From JBFGCA01 sp041567315 (GTDB lineage Bacteria > Acidobacteriota > Thermoanaerobaculia > Multivoradales > JAHEKO01): DNA of 64,000 nt. The position numbers and the translations under genes are program-made. Below, one piece after another: positions 32,970-42,219 of the stretch. The notes beneath the pieces were generated by a model. That model was not told the origin of the DNA and did no database searches. It saw only the letters and a list, made by a program, of their open reading frames with translations. How positions within the stretch are numbered: position 1 is the stretch's first letter; each line of letters begins with the position of its first letter. The stretch spans positions 1 through 64,000 of the forward strand of contig JBFGCA010000003.1 in the NCBI GenBank assembly GCA_041567315.1, given 5' to 3'.

Positions 32970-34910
32970 ATGGCTAACTTCTTCACCGACAACGACGACC
33001 TGCGCTGGTATCTCGAAAAGGGGATCGACTGGCGGCCGATCGTCGAGGCCCGCGAGTTCGGGCTGAAGCTGCCCGACGGCTTCCGCAGCGTCGAGGAGGC
33101 GCGCGAGTTCTATCTCGAGATCGCCACCATGTTCGGCGAGTTCGTGGCCGAGGAGATCGCCCCGGTCGCCGCCGAGATCGACCGCGAGGGGGTGCTGTTC
33201 GCCGACGGCGAGGCCAGCTTCCCGCCGCGGCTCGAGGCCATCTTCCAGAAGATCCGCGAGCTCGACGTGCACGGCATGTCGCTGCCGCGCGAGCTCGGCG
33301 GCGTCAACGCGCCGGTCCTGCTCTACAACGTCCACAACGAGCTGGTGGGCCGCGCCGAGCAGTCGGCGATGACCCACTACTCGTTCCACCTGGGCATGTC
33401 GCTGGCGATGCTGGCGCTGTCGATCGAGGAGGGCACGACCGAGTTCGACCGCGAGAAGCTGGCCATCACCCGCACCCGTTTCGCCGCGGAGATGGACGAG
33501 GTGACCCGCGGCGAGGCCTGGTGCTGCATGGACATCACCGAGCCCGAGGCCGGCAGCGACATGGCCGCCCTGCGCACGGTGGGCGAGCAGGATGCCGACG
33601 GCAACTGGACGTTGAGCGGGCAGAAGATCTTCATCACCACCGGGCACGGCAAATACCACTTCGTCATCGCCCGCACCGAGAAGGCCTCGGGCCCGGACGA
33701 CCCCAAGGCCGGGCTTGGCGGGCTGTCGATGTTCCTGGTCAAGACCTATGACGACCACCCCGACGGCACCCGCACCCGCTACGCCCGCATCGAGCGCCTC
33801 GAGGAGAAGCTCGGGCACCACGCCTCGGTCACCGCCGCGATGGCCTTCGACAAGACCCCGGCCCAGCTGGTGGGCAAGCGCGGCGAGGGCTTCAAGCACA
33901 TGCTGGTGCTGATGAACGGGGCGCGGGTCAGCGTCGGCTTCCAGGCCATCGGCCTGTGCGAGGCGGCCTGGCGGATGGCCCGCGACTACGCCGCCGAGCG
34001 GCGCGCGATGGGCAAGACGATCGACCGCCACGAGATGATCGCCGACTACCTGGACGAGATGCGCACCGACATCCAGGGCCTGCGGGCGCTGGCGATGTAC
34101 GCCGCCGTCCACCAGGAGATCGCCGAATGGGACGGGCTGCGGCTGCGGTTCGACCCGCCGGCGGACGAGGTCGAGCGCCGGCGGATGCAGCGGCGGGTGC
34201 GCTACCACCAGAAGCGGCTGCGGCGGGCGACGCCGCTGCTCAAGTACCTGACCGCCGAGCGGGCCGTCCAGATGGCCCGCACCGGCCTGCAGATCCACGG
34301 CGGCAACGGCTACACCACCGACTACGGCGCCGAGAAGCTGGTCCGCGACTCGGTGGTGCTGCCGATCTACGAGGGCACCAGCCAGATCCAGGCGCTGATG
34401 GCGACCAAGGACACTCTCAACGGCATCCTCAAGAACCCGCAGGCCTTCCTGCGCCGCCGCGCCCAGGCCCAGTGGCGCGCGGTGTCGGCCACCGACGCCC
34501 TCGAGCGCCGGGTGGCCCGCGTCCAGGGCCTGTGCTACGGCGCCGAGCAGCACATCGTCACCCGCCTGGCCGGCAGCAAGCTGCGCTCGCTCCAGGGTAC
34601 GCCGCTGGGCTCGCGGCCAAAGGCGCTGCTCAAGGGCTGGGACCCGCGGCGCGACTTCGGCTTCGCCCTGCTCCACGCCGAGCGGCTCACCAATCTGCTG
34701 GCCGAGTCGGCGATCTGCCGCATCCTCCTCGACCAGGCCCGCGAGCATCCCGAGCGCCGCGAGCTGCTCGAGCGCTACCTGGAGCGCGCCGAGCCCCGCT
34801 GCCGTCTCTTCGCCGACCAGATCCACTCCACCGGCTCGCGGCTGCTGGCCGACCTGGCCGGCCCCGAGGCCGTCGAGGATCGGGATTTGGAAGCGCTGGC
34901 GGCTGGTTAG
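32970..34910 (+). CDS. Acyl-CoA dehydrogenase, long form (FadE-like)
   Basis: A 646-residue acyl-CoA dehydrogenase, longer than the 380-residue mitochondrial type because of an N-terminal extension and about 130 C-terminal residues. Motifs are CMDITEPEAGSDMAALRTVG (about 180), SGQKIFITTGHGKYHFVIA, LQIHGGNGYTTDYG (about 440) and VLPIYEGTSQIQALM, where the Glu of YEGT is the catalytic base in the family. ATG at 32970 with GAGGAG at 32955-32960 is better than the GTG nine bases before it. It probably catalyses the first step of beta-oxidation of long or unusual acyl-CoAs under control of the TetR protein. Confidence 0.92.
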   Translation: MANFFTDNDDLRWYLEKGIDWRPIVEAREFGLKLPDGFRSVEEAREFYLEIATMFGEFVAEEIAPVAAEIDREGVLFADGEASFPPRLEAIFQKIRELDVHGMSLPRELGGVNAPVLLYNVHNELVGRAEQSAMTHYSFHLGMSLAMLALSIEEGTTEFDREKLAITRTRFAAEMDEVTRGEAWCCMDITEPEAGSDMAALRTVGEQDADGNWTLSGQKIFITTGHGKYHFVIARTEKASGPDDPKAGLGGLSMFLVKTYDDHPDGTRTRYARIERLEEKLGHHASVTAAMAFDKTPAQLVGKRGEGFKHMLVLMNGARVSVGFQAIGLCEAAWRMARDYAAERRAMGKTIDRHEMIADYLDEMRTDIQGLRALAMYAAVHQEIAEWDGLRLRFDPPADEVERRRMQRRVRYHQKRLRRATPLLKYLTAERAVQMARTGLQIHGGNGYTTDYGAEKLVRDSVVLPIYEGTSQIQALMATKDTLNGILKNPQAFLRRRAQAQWRAVSATDALERRVARVQGLCYGAEQHIVTRLAGSKLRSLQGTPLGSRPKALLKGWDPRRDFGFALLHAERLTNLLAESAICRILLDQAREHPERRELLERYLERAEPRCRLFADQIHSTGSRLLADLAGPEAVEDRDLEALAAG

Positions 34911-35219
34911 CGAGCCCTTCTCGACAACGGCTCCGGGTTGCCGCCTCCGTTCGCGGGTCGGTGGATCCGCGAGCTGGGTAGGGTCTCGGCCAAGCCCTGC
35001 TACCTGGCGGGGCCCGGGTTGCTGTGGCCGGTTGCCGGTGATTGGAGCAGGCAGAGCTGAGTAGGGTTCCAGCCAAGGTCCGCTCGGTCGGCCTTGCTGT
35101 GATCGGCTTCCGATTGGCGCAAGGACAGCAGTGGAGCAGGGCGCGAGTTACGCCGCCCAGCCGCCGGCACGAAAGTCCCGCCGGTAAAGCCCGCGGCCGG
35201 TGCCTCGCAAGGCTGGGTG
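34911..35219. other. Non-coding gap with an imperfect direct repeat
   Basis: No gene is supported between the acyl-CoA dehydrogenase and recQ, which converge here. GAGCTGGGTAGGGTCTCGGC at 34971 onward and GAGCTGAGTAGGGTTCCAGC at 35054 onward begin a 31-bp imperfect direct repeat (about 23 of 31 positions the same). No terminator with a T-tract was found. Confidence 0.5.
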
Positions 35220-37166
35220 CTATTGCCTTGGGGGTTGCTGGCTGCGCACGTCCGCGTCGCCGATCAGGCTCGGCTGCTCGGGCGCGAGCGCCTGCCCCGA
35301 CGCCGGGCCCTTGGAGGAGTCGCTCAGGGCTTCGAGGAAGACGGCGCCGTACCGGTCGAGTTTGGCCGGGCCGACGCCGGGAACGTCGAGCAGCTCGCCC
35401 GGTGAGCCCGGGCGGCGGCGCGCCAGCTCGCGGAGGGTGCGGTCGTTGAAGACCACGTAGGCCGGCACGCCCTGCTCGGCAGCGAGCCGGCGGCGCAAGC
35501 TCCGCAACTCCTCGAACAGCTCCTCCTCAGCGGCCGAGAGGGGTCGTTCTTCCCTTCTGGATGCTCTACCTGGATCGCCTGCCAGGCTGCGACGTTGGCC
35601 AGCCGACCCGCTGGTGCCCGATCGGCCCGCTGTTCTTGGCCTTCCGACGTGCCGGGGCAGCGCCAGGCGCAGGGTCTCCTCGCCGCGGAGCAGCGGGCCG
35701 GCGCGGTCGGTGAGCTTCAGCACCGCGTAGCGGCTGAGGTCCTGTTCCAGGTAGCCGGCATGGACCAGCTGGCGGAGCAGCGCCACCCAGCGCTCGCGGG
35801 GATGGTGGCGGCCGACTCCCCAGGTCGGGAGCTTGTCGTGGCCGTTGGCCTGCAGCCGCTCCTTCGTGGAGCCGACCAGCACGTCGACCACGTACTGGGC
35901 GCCGAAGCGCTGGCCGACCCGGAAGACGCAGGAGAGCGCCATCCGCGCCTCCTCGGTGGCGTCGACGGTCTCGGGCGGGTCCAGACAGACGTCGCAGTTG
36001 CCGCAGGCGGCCGGGGCCTCTTCGCCGAAGTAGTGGAGCAGCGCCTGGCGGCGGCAGGAGGCGCCCTCGGCGTAGGCCATCATCGCCCGCAGCTTGAAGC
36101 GCTCGATTCGTTGCTGCTCGTGATTGCGCCCCCGTTCGATGAGGGCGAAGGCGCGGCCGGCGTCGCCCGGGGCGTAGAGCAGCAGGGCCTCGGCCGGCAG
36201 CCCGTCGCGGCCGGCGCGCCCGGTCTCCTGGTAGTAGGCCTCGACGCTCAGCGGCAGGTCGTGGTGGACCACGTAGCGCACGTCCGGCTTGTCGATCCCC
36301 ATGCCGAAGGCGACGGTGGCGACCACCGTCCGCAGGTCGCCAGTCAAGAACCGCTCCTGCACCCGCCGGCGCTCGACGGCGGTGAGCCCGGCGTGGTAGG
36401 CGCCGGCCTGCAGTCCCGCCTCGGCCAGCGCGGCGGCGACCTCTTCGGTGCGCCGCCGGGTCAGGCAGTAGACGATGCCGCTGGCCTCGGGCTGCCCGGC
36501 CGTGAGCTCGAGCAGCTGGTCCACCGGGCGCGACTTGGGGACCACCCGGTAGCGGATGTTGGGCCGGTCGAAGCCGCCGGCCAGGAAGAGCGGCTCGGCA
36601 AGCCCGAGCTGGGCCGCCACGTCCTCGCGGGTGTGGGGGTCGGCGGTGGCGGTGAGGGCGATCCGCGGCACGCCCGGGTAGCGCTGCCCGAGGACGTCGA
36701 GCTGGCGGTACTCGGGCCGGAAGTCGTGGCCCCACTGCGAGACGCAGTGCGCCTCGTCGATGGCGAAGAGCGCCAGCTCGAGACCGTCGAGCCGGGCCAG
36801 GAACTCCGCGCTCACCAGCCGCTCGGGGGCCACGTAGACCAGGTCCAGCTCGCCGGCGTGGAGCCGCGCCAGCACCCGGCGGGCGGCGGCGCCGTCGAGG
36901 CTCGAGTTGTAGGCCGCGGCGGCGACTCCCAGGCCCTCGAGGGCGTCCACCTGGTCCTTCATCAGCGCCACCAGCGGCGACGCCACCACCGCGGTCCCCC
37001 GCATCAGCAGCGCCGGCAGCTGGTAGCAGAGGCTCTTGCCGCCGCCGGTGGGCATCAGCAGGAAGACGTCGCGCCCGGCCAGCAGCGCCTCGATCGCCTC
37101 GCCCTGCAGCGGCCGGAACTCCCGGTGCCCGAAGCGCTTGCGGAGCGTGTCGAGAGCGGAGGACAT
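35220..37166 (-). CDS. recQ: ATP-dependent DNA helicase RecQ
   Basis: A 648-residue 3'-5' helicase of the RecF/recombination and replication-repair pathways. Walker A is MPTGGGKSLCYQLP (about 37-50), the DEAH box DEAHCVSQWGHDFRPEY follows at about 137, motif VI is YYQETGRAGRDG. The zinc-binding helix-turn-helix region has four cysteines in CRRQALLHYFGEE and CGNCDVC. An HRDC domain lies at about 545-620 after a low-complexity Arg/Ser/Gly linker. The length is near the usual 600-620 residues. The ATG at 37166 faces the six-repeat protein gene. Confidence 0.96.
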   Translation of the reverse strand: MSSALDTLRKRFGHREFRPLQGEAIEALLAGRDVFLLMPTGGGKSLCYQLPALLMRGTAVVASPLVALMKDQVDALEGLGVAAAAYNSSLDGAAARRVLARLHAGELDLVYVAPERLVSAEFLARLDGLELALFAIDEAHCVSQWGHDFRPEYRQLDVLGQRYPGVPRIALTATADPHTREDVAAQLGLAEPLFLAGGFDRPNIRYRVVPKSRPVDQLLELTAGQPEASGIVYCLTRRRTEEVAAALAEAGLQAGAYHAGLTAVERRRVQERFLTGDLRTVVATVAFGMGIDKPDVRYVVHHDLPLSVEAYYQETGRAGRDGLPAEALLLYAPGDAGRAFALIERGRNHEQQRIERFKLRAMMAYAEGASCRRQALLHYFGEEAPAACGNCDVCLDPPETVDATEEARMALSCVFRVGQRFGAQYVVDVLVGSTKERLQANGHDKLPTWGVGRHHPRERWVALLRQLVHAGYLEQDLSRYAVLKLTDRAGPLLRGEETLRLALPRHVGRPRTAGRSGTSGSAGQRRSLAGDPGRASRREERPLSAAEEELFEELRSLRRRLAAEQGVPAYVVFNDRTLRELARRRPGSPGELLDVPGVGPAKLDRYGAVFLEALSDSSKGPASGQALAPEQPSLIGDADVRSQQPPRQ

Positions 37167-37465
37167 GATCAGGTCAGACGCCGGCAGATGCCAGCCGCCG
37201 GGAGTCTACCGTTGCCCGACCTCTGTCTCGCTGCGTCGCAACGGGCTCACCGGTTCCATGAGCCAAGACGCGAAGCGGTCATCCGATCTCGCAGGGTGTC
37301 CCGCAGTCGGGCAGCAGGTGGGTGACCCAGAGCGGAGCCAGGTAAGGGGGCCTCGGGTAAGCAGGACCGTCGGCGCAGCGACCGACTCGCCGAGGCAAAG
37401 TGGGTGAAGTAGTCCAGGGTGAGGGGCCGTTGGCGCCTTGGCGCTCCACTACAATCTCGGGAGTC
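37167..37465. other. Divergent intergenic region, recQ / repeat protein
   Basis: About 300 bp with no supported gene, between the recQ start (37166) and the ATG at 37466. It must hold promoters for both directions. GGGAG at 37459-37463 is a weak ribosome-binding site close to the rightward start. No clear -35/-10 pair or inverted repeat was identified. Confidence 0.45.
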
Positions 37466-39736
37466 ATGGCGCGGCGCGACGATTCCCGGCGGCGCACCCG
37501 CGGCAAGTCCCCGGAGACCGGCGGAGCGGCGAGCGGAGGCGGGCTTCTCGATCTGCCGCTGGGGCCGGGAGCGGTCGAGGACCTCCCGACCCGGCCGGCG
37601 TCGCCGGGCCCGCAAGTCGTCGACCAGGCGCCACCCGCGAGGCCGCCACGGCGGCCGCGGCCAAGACGAAGGCGACGCAAAGCCGGCGGCCGGTTCCCCG
37701 TTCTACCTGTTCTGCTGCTGGTTGCGGTCGCGGTCGGTGCCTACTTGCTCCTGCGGCCCAAGCCGCCGAAGCCGGTCTTCACCCCCGCCGAGGTCGAGTT
37801 CGGCGAGCGCCGCGTGGGCGCCGAAGACGCCACCCAGGCGGTGACCGTCGCCAACGCCGGCGAGCGGTCGCTGACCGTGAGCGGCCTTGCACTCATCGGC
37901 CCGGCGGCCGCCGAGTTCTCGCTGGACGAGGGGACGTGCGCCGGCGCGAGCCTCGATCCCGGGGCCGAGTGCGCGCTGGAGCTGGCGTTCGCGCCGGCCG
38001 GGATCGGCCCCCGCGAGGCCGAGCTCGAGCTGACGACGGCGGAGTTGCGGGCGCCGGTGCGCGCCCCCGTGCTTGGCACCGGGGTGGCGCCGCGGCTCGC
38101 CGTCGAGCCGGCCGAGCTCGTCTTCGCCCCGACCGAGGTGGCGGCCACCAGCCAGCCGGCGCCGGTGACCGTGACCAACTCGGGCACCGCGCCGCTGCGC
38201 ATCGAGGGGGTGGGCGTCGAGGGCGGGGCGGCGCGCGACTTCGACCGCCGCGGCGACCGCTGCTCGGCCGCGACCCTGGCCCCCGGCGACCGGTGCACGA
38301 TCGAGCTGGTCTTCTCGCCGCGTGCGGCCGGCGAGCGCCGCGCCGAGCTGGCCTTCCGCAGCGACGCCTTCGGTGAGGCGCCGCAGGTCGTGCTGGAGGG
38401 GGTCGGCGTCTGGTCGGGAGCCGCCTTCGACGTGGCGCCGCTGAGCCTCGATTTCGGCGACCAGCTCCTCGGCAAGGCGAGCGCCAAGCAGACGGTGCGG
38501 GTGACCAACCGGCGTGCCGCCGCGCTCGGCGAGGTGGCGGCGCGGCTGGCCGACCGGCGCCGCGGTTTCGAAGTGACCGCCGACGGTTGCACCGGCACCC
38601 TGGCGGGCGGTGGCAGCTGCTCGGTCGACGTGGTCTTTACACCGCGGGTCGAGGGCTCGCTGCAGACCGCGCTCCAGATCGTCCACCCGGTGGCCGGTGA
38701 GATCGAGGTGCCGCTCACCGGCCGCGGCGTCCAGCCGCGGCTGGTCCTCGACGTGACCAGCCTCGAGTTCGGCGAGGCGCGGGCCGGCGGCCCGGGCGGC
38801 GGTGAGACCGAGCCCCGGCAGGTGCGGCTCGAGAACCGCGGCAGCGCCGCCGCCACCATCCGCCGGGTGGCGATCGGCGGCCAGGACGACGACGGCTTCA
38901 CCACCTCACGCGACCGCTGCCGCGGCCAGGAGCTGGCACCGGGCGGCTCGTGCACCGTCGAGGTCGCCTTCCGGCCGCGCCGCGAGGGCGCCCACCGCGC
39001 CGAGCTGCTGTTGAGCCCCGAGCCGGCCGGCGGCGAGCAGCGGGTACGGCTCACGGGCACCTCGGTCGCTGCCCGGTTGGTGGTGGACCGCGAGAGTCTC
39101 GACTTTGGACAGGTGCGCCGCACCACCGCCGCCGAGCTGCGGCTGGCGCTCGCCAACCGCGGCACCGCGGCGCTCAGGCTCGGACGTCTGGCGCTGCGAG
39201 GCGAGGGGGCGGCCGACTTCGCGCTCGCCGGCGGCTCCTGCCAGCCCGAGGGCGTCCTGGCGCCTGGCGGCGGCTGCGAGATGGTGGTGCGCTTCGCGCC
39301 CACTGCCGAGGGCCGGCGCACCGCCGCCCTGGCCTTCGATCACGACGCCCTGTCGGGCCCGCGCGAGATCCCGCTCGGCGGCAGCGGCCTGCCGCCACCG
39401 GTGCCGGCGATCCGCGCCGAGCCCGGCCGGCTCGATTTCGGCCCCCAGCCGGTGGGGGATCGCAGCGCCATCCTCACCATCACCCTCTCCAACCCCGGCA
39501 CCGGCCGGCTCGAGCTGCGCGACTTCCGCCTCCGTGGCGACCACGCCGGCGACTTCCTGATCGTGCCAGCCACCTGCCAGGCGGCCCCCTACCTGGTGCC
39601 GGGCAGCGACTGCACCCTCGGCCTGCGTTTCCAGCCCGCCGCAGCCGGGCCCCGCCGCGCGACGCTCGAGATCCGCCACAACGCCGGCTCCGGCGACACC
39701 TACCTCGAGCTCCGCGGCAGCGGGCTGGGCGGCTAG
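37466..39736 (+). CDS. Membrane-anchored six-repeat ASH/Ig-like protein
   Basis: A 756-residue protein with a cytoplasmic basic N-terminus (about 1-72, Arg/Pro rich), one helix (about 75-95) and six extracytoplasmic repeats of about 105-115 residues. Each repeat starts like VEPAELVFAPTEV or VAPLSLDFGDQLL and carries a Cys pair in a pattern such as CSAATLAPGDRCTIELVFSP, typical of ASPM-SPD-2-Hydin (choice-of-anchor D) modules. Likely a surface or periplasmic binding protein. The ATG at 37466 is in frame with an earlier GTG (37400), but conservation and GGGAG support 37466. Confidence 0.8.
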   Translation: MARRDDSRRRTRGKSPETGGAASGGGLLDLPLGPGAVEDLPTRPASPGPQVVDQAPPARPPRRPRPRRRRRKAGGRFPVLPVLLLVAVAVGAYLLLRPKPPKPVFTPAEVEFGERRVGAEDATQAVTVANAGERSLTVSGLALIGPAAAEFSLDEGTCAGASLDPGAECALELAFAPAGIGPREAELELTTAELRAPVRAPVLGTGVAPRLAVEPAELVFAPTEVAATSQPAPVTVTNSGTAPLRIEGVGVEGGAARDFDRRGDRCSAATLAPGDRCTIELVFSPRAAGERRAELAFRSDAFGEAPQVVLEGVGVWSGAAFDVAPLSLDFGDQLLGKASAKQTVRVTNRRAAALGEVAARLADRRRGFEVTADGCTGTLAGGGSCSVDVVFTPRVEGSLQTALQIVHPVAGEIEVPLTGRGVQPRLVLDVTSLEFGEARAGGPGGGETEPRQVRLENRGSAAATIRRVAIGGQDDDGFTTSRDRCRGQELAPGGSCTVEVAFRPRREGAHRAELLLSPEPAGGEQRVRLTGTSVAARLVVDRESLDFGQVRRTTAAELRLALANRGTAALRLGRLALRGEGAADFALAGGSCQPEGVLAPGGGCEMVVRFAPTAEGRRTAALAFDHDALSGPREIPLGGSGLPPPVPAIRAEPGRLDFGPQPVGDRSAILTITLSNPGTGRLELRDFRLRGDHAGDFLIVPATCQAAPYLVPGSDCTLGLRFQPAAAGPRRATLEIRHNAGSGDTYLELRGSGLGG

Positions 39737-39751
39737 GCGGCGCGTGCCGCC
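39736..39751. terminator. Short GC hairpin after the six-repeat protein gene
   Basis: GGCGGC-GCGT-GCCGCC forms a perfect 6-bp stem and 4-base loop that begins at the last base of the TAG codon. There is no T-tract after it (GTTAAGG), so factor-independent termination is uncertain. Confidence 0.3.
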
Positions 39752-39831
39752 GTTAAGGGGCCGGGCCTTCGCCGTCTCCAGGCGCGGTCGGCCATTCGTC
39801 TGCAGCTTCTCGGTCCGGGTTAGGCTCGATT

Positions 39832-39866
39832 TTGTCCAGTGACCCGTTACAGGTTACGATCGGTCA
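39832..39866 (+). promoter_or_regulatory. higBA promoter and inverted repeat
   Basis: TTGTCC (39832-39837) and TACGAT (39855-39860) are 17 bp apart and give a reasonable promoter. Inverted arms TGACC (39840-39844) and GGTCA (39862-39866) flank the spacer and -10 region, a suitable site for HigA or the HigBA complex. The toxin's GTG at 39867 is six bases after the -10 box, so the transcript would be leaderless. Confidence 0.55.
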
Positions 39867-40145
39867 GTGATCGTCGGGTTCAAGCACCGTGACCTGGCGC
39901 GGTTCTTCCATTCCGGCGATGCGCGGGGGTTGAAGGCGAGTCATGTCCCGAAGGTCCGGCGCATCCTGGCGCGGCTCAATGCGGCGACGTCGACGCGCGA
40001 CCTCGATGCTCCGGGTCTAAGGCTGCATCGTCTCAAGGGAGCCCGAAAGGCTGAGTGGGCCGTGGACGTCGATCGGAACTGGCGCATAACCTTCACCTTC
40101 GACGGTCGCAACTGCAGCCAGGTGAACTATGAGGACTATCACTGA
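39867..40145 (+). CDS. higB: HigB-type toxin (RelE superfamily)
   Basis: A 92-residue toxin of the HigB/RelE fold that cleaves mRNA on the ribosome. Typical residues are in the N-terminal IVGFKHRDLARFFHSGDARG, the LHRLKGARKAEWAVDVDRNW segment and the ending ITFTFDGRNCSQVNYEDYH. The gene starts at GTG 39867 directly after the promoter and lies upstream of the antitoxin gene, the reversed order seen in higBA operons. It appears intact. Confidence 0.9.
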   Translation: MIVGFKHRDLARFFHSGDARGLKASHVPKVRRILARLNAATSTRDLDAPGLRLHRLKGARKAEWAVDVDRNWRITFTFDGRNCSQVNYEDYH

Positions 40146-40158
40146 CGAGGAACGGACC

Positions 40159-40446
40159 ATGATGCACGACCCTCCACATCCCGGTGAGATCTTGAGGGTG
40201 GACTACCTGGAGCCGCTAGGGCTGACGGTCACCGAGGCCGCCAGGGCTCTGGGCGTTGCGCGCAAGACATTGTCTGCCGTTCTCAACGAGCGGGCGGGCG
40301 TCAGCCCAGCCATGGCCTACCGGCTGTCCAAGGCGTTCCGCACCAGCCCCGAGTTCTGGGTCAATTTGCAGTCGCAGTACGACCTGTGGCAGGCGAGAGG
40401 GGTCGAGCTTGGAAGGGTCCGGCGTCTGGTGGCGGCCCGCGCCTGA
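40159..40446 (+). CDS. higA: HigA-type antitoxin
   Basis: A 95-residue XRE-fold antitoxin that neutralises HigB and represses the operon. It opens MMHDPPHPGEIL and has LGLTVTEAARALGVARKTLS and PAMAYRLSKAFRTSPEFWVN, which are near-invariant HigA motifs. ATG at 40159 is preferred, with GAGGA about eight bases upstream; the ATG at 40129 would overlap the toxin gene and add ten non-conserved residues. Confidence 0.92.
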   Translation: MMHDPPHPGEILRVDYLEPLGLTVTEAARALGVARKTLSAVLNERAGVSPAMAYRLSKAFRTSPEFWVNLQSQYDLWQARGVELGRVRRLVAARA

Positions 40447-40530
40447 GCAGAACGCCGACTGGCAGCAAACGATGCGGTGGCCCGGCACCGCTGACGCGGG
40501 GCATTTTCGTGTTCTTGCAGGAGGGAGCCC

Positions 40531-41916
40531 ATGGACTCGACGGTTTCTCACTACCTGGAAACCCGCCCTCTCGCTCGACGTGCACTTGAAACAGCCGCCT
40601 TGTTGTCCATCGGCCTGTGCTCGGCGGCAACGGCCGGCGGTTTTCCCGCCATCACGCCGCTGGTGGTCGAGGGCGACTCGGTGCCGGGCGTGGGGCTGGT
40701 GACGACGATCGACAATCTGGCGGTCAACGACGCCGGCGACTGGCTGGTGGAGGCCGACACCGACGCCGATCCGGCGGCCGACTCGGTGCTGCTGCGCGAC
40801 GGGGCGCTGGGTCTGCGCGAGGGCGACCCGCTGGACGGCCCGGCGGGGATCGAGCTCGGGAGTTTCGACTCGGTGACCCTCAACGACCTGGGGCAGAGCG
40901 GGTTCAATTTCTTTCTCGACGGCGCCGCCGCCGGCGAGGACAGCTCGGTCCACGCCTATCTCGACACCGCGGCGCCGCTGCTCACCGGCACCGTACTGGT
41001 GGTCCAGGAGGGAAGCGAGGCGCCCGACTTGACGCCGGGCACCCCGCTCATCGGCTTCTTCGACGTCAAGATCAACGACCTCGAACAGCTCCTGGTCACC
41101 GCCAGCGTCGACGACCCGGCGATTCCCACCACCGTCGACCGCGCGCTCTACGTCTGGACCAGCGACAGCGGCAGCGGCGGCATCGTCACCAGCACCCTGA
41201 TCGCCGCCGAGGGGGACGTGCTGCCGGGCCAGGCGGCCGGCCTCACCGACTTCGGGACCGGCCCGCACGAGACCGCCCTCAGCGACGCCGGCGACGTGCT
41301 CTTCGCGGTCGACGTCCCTGGCGCCGACGCCATCTACCTCTGGGACGGCGGCTTCAGCGAGGTGGCGCAGGAGGGCGACCCGTCGCCGGTCGGCGGCCGC
41401 TCCTGGTCCAGCCTCACCGGCACCTCGCTGGACCTCAACGCCGCCGGCCAGGAGACCTACCGCGGCACCCTCGACGGCGACCCGGCCACCGCCACCCTGC
41501 TGGTCCGCGACGGCGCCAAGCTGGTCCAGGAGGGCGACACCCTGGGCGCGATCGGCGGCGTCTTCACCCTCACCGGCTTCGGCACCGGCCCGCTCGAGAT
41601 CAGCGACGGTGGTGAGGTGCTCTGGTACGGCGACTGGGACGACCCCGACACCGACGTCGACACCGGTCTGTTCCTCGACGACCGCCTGCTGGTCCAGGAA
41701 GGAGTCACCGCCGTCCCCGGCCTCGGCGTCGTCGACACCCTCCGCGGCGTCACCGACGGCTACCACATGTCGAACGACGGCCGCTACGTGATCTTCGAAG
41801 CCGTCCTCGCCGGCGGCCTCGAAGGCGCCTTCCTCCTCGACCGCGGCCCCGCCCTCATCTTCACCGACGGCTTCGAATCCGGCGACACCACGGCCTGGTC
41901 GGGCGCGGTGCCGTGA
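40531..41916 (+). CDS. Exported repeat protein (DUF7453-like) with FESGD C-terminal tail
   Basis: A 461-residue secreted protein. After a signal peptide (about 1-36) come about six repeats with the pattern VxEGDxxPG...LxxF......NDxGxxLF.....G....LY.WD, as in VVEGDSVPGVGLVTTIDNLA and IAAEGDVLPGQAAGLTDFG, resembling the DUF7453 family of likely beta-propellers. It ends LIFTDGFESGDTTAWSGAVP, matching the tails of the exported proteins at 20.4 and 51.8 kb. The ATG at 40531 has GGAGG ten bases upstream. Function unknown; surface display or secretion is likely. Confidence 0.82.
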   Translation: MDSTVSHYLETRPLARRALETAALLSIGLCSAATAGGFPAITPLVVEGDSVPGVGLVTTIDNLAVNDAGDWLVEADTDADPAADSVLLRDGALGLREGDPLDGPAGIELGSFDSVTLNDLGQSGFNFFLDGAAAGEDSSVHAYLDTAAPLLTGTVLVVQEGSEAPDLTPGTPLIGFFDVKINDLEQLLVTASVDDPAIPTTVDRALYVWTSDSGSGGIVTSTLIAAEGDVLPGQAAGLTDFGTGPHETALSDAGDVLFAVDVPGADAIYLWDGGFSEVAQEGDPSPVGGRSWSSLTGTSLDLNAAGQETYRGTLDGDPATATLLVRDGAKLVQEGDTLGAIGGVFTLTGFGTGPLEISDGGEVLWYGDWDDPDTDVDTGLFLDDRLLVQEGVTAVPGLGVVDTLRGVTDGYHMSNDGRYVIFEAVLAGGLEGAFLLDRGPALIFTDGFESGDTTAWSGAVP

Positions 41917-41981
41917 AGCTGATGTTCGAAAAAGCGCCTCGTCGCTGACGGGAGGCCTCTGGAGGAGCCCTGGTCTAGCCT

Positions 41982-41987
41982 TATAAT
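41982..41987 (+). promoter_or_regulatory. -10 box of the antitoxin/ParE operon
   Basis: A perfect TATAAT ends ten bases before the ATG at 41998; transcription would begin only about three to four bases upstream of the start codon. No Shine-Dalgarno is present and no good -35 was found, so it may depend on an activator or be an extended -10 type. Confidence 0.5.
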
Positions 41988-41997
41988 CACGGTTGAG

Positions 41998-42219
41998 ATG
42001 ACGAAGGCTGAGCTGCAGGCAAAGGCTCTCGAGCTACCGGAGGAGGAACGTCGAGCGCTCGCCATGGTGCTTCTTGACAGCACGCTGCCGCCGCTCACGC
42101 CGAAACAGCAGGCGCTCATCGAGGAGCGCCTCGCGTCCTACAACGGCGACCCCGACTCCTGGCTCAGCCAGGAAGAGTTCGACCAGCAGCTGAGGAAACG
42201 CCTGTCGCGCGGCGCATGA
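41998..42219 (+). CDS. Addiction-module antitoxin (PF09720-like)
   Basis: A 73-residue acidic antitoxin. The sequence KAELQAKALELPEEERRALA followed by MVLLDSTLPP and SWLSQEEFDQQLRKRL is characteristic of the putative addiction module component family that precedes RelE/ParE toxins. Its stop codon overlaps the start of the toxin gene (ATGA). With the toxin broken by a stop codon, this antitoxin no longer has a functional partner in the operon. Confidence 0.85.
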   Translation: MTKAELQAKALELPEEERRALAMVLLDSTLPPLTPKQQALIEERLASYNGDPDSWLSQEEFDQQLRKRLSRGA

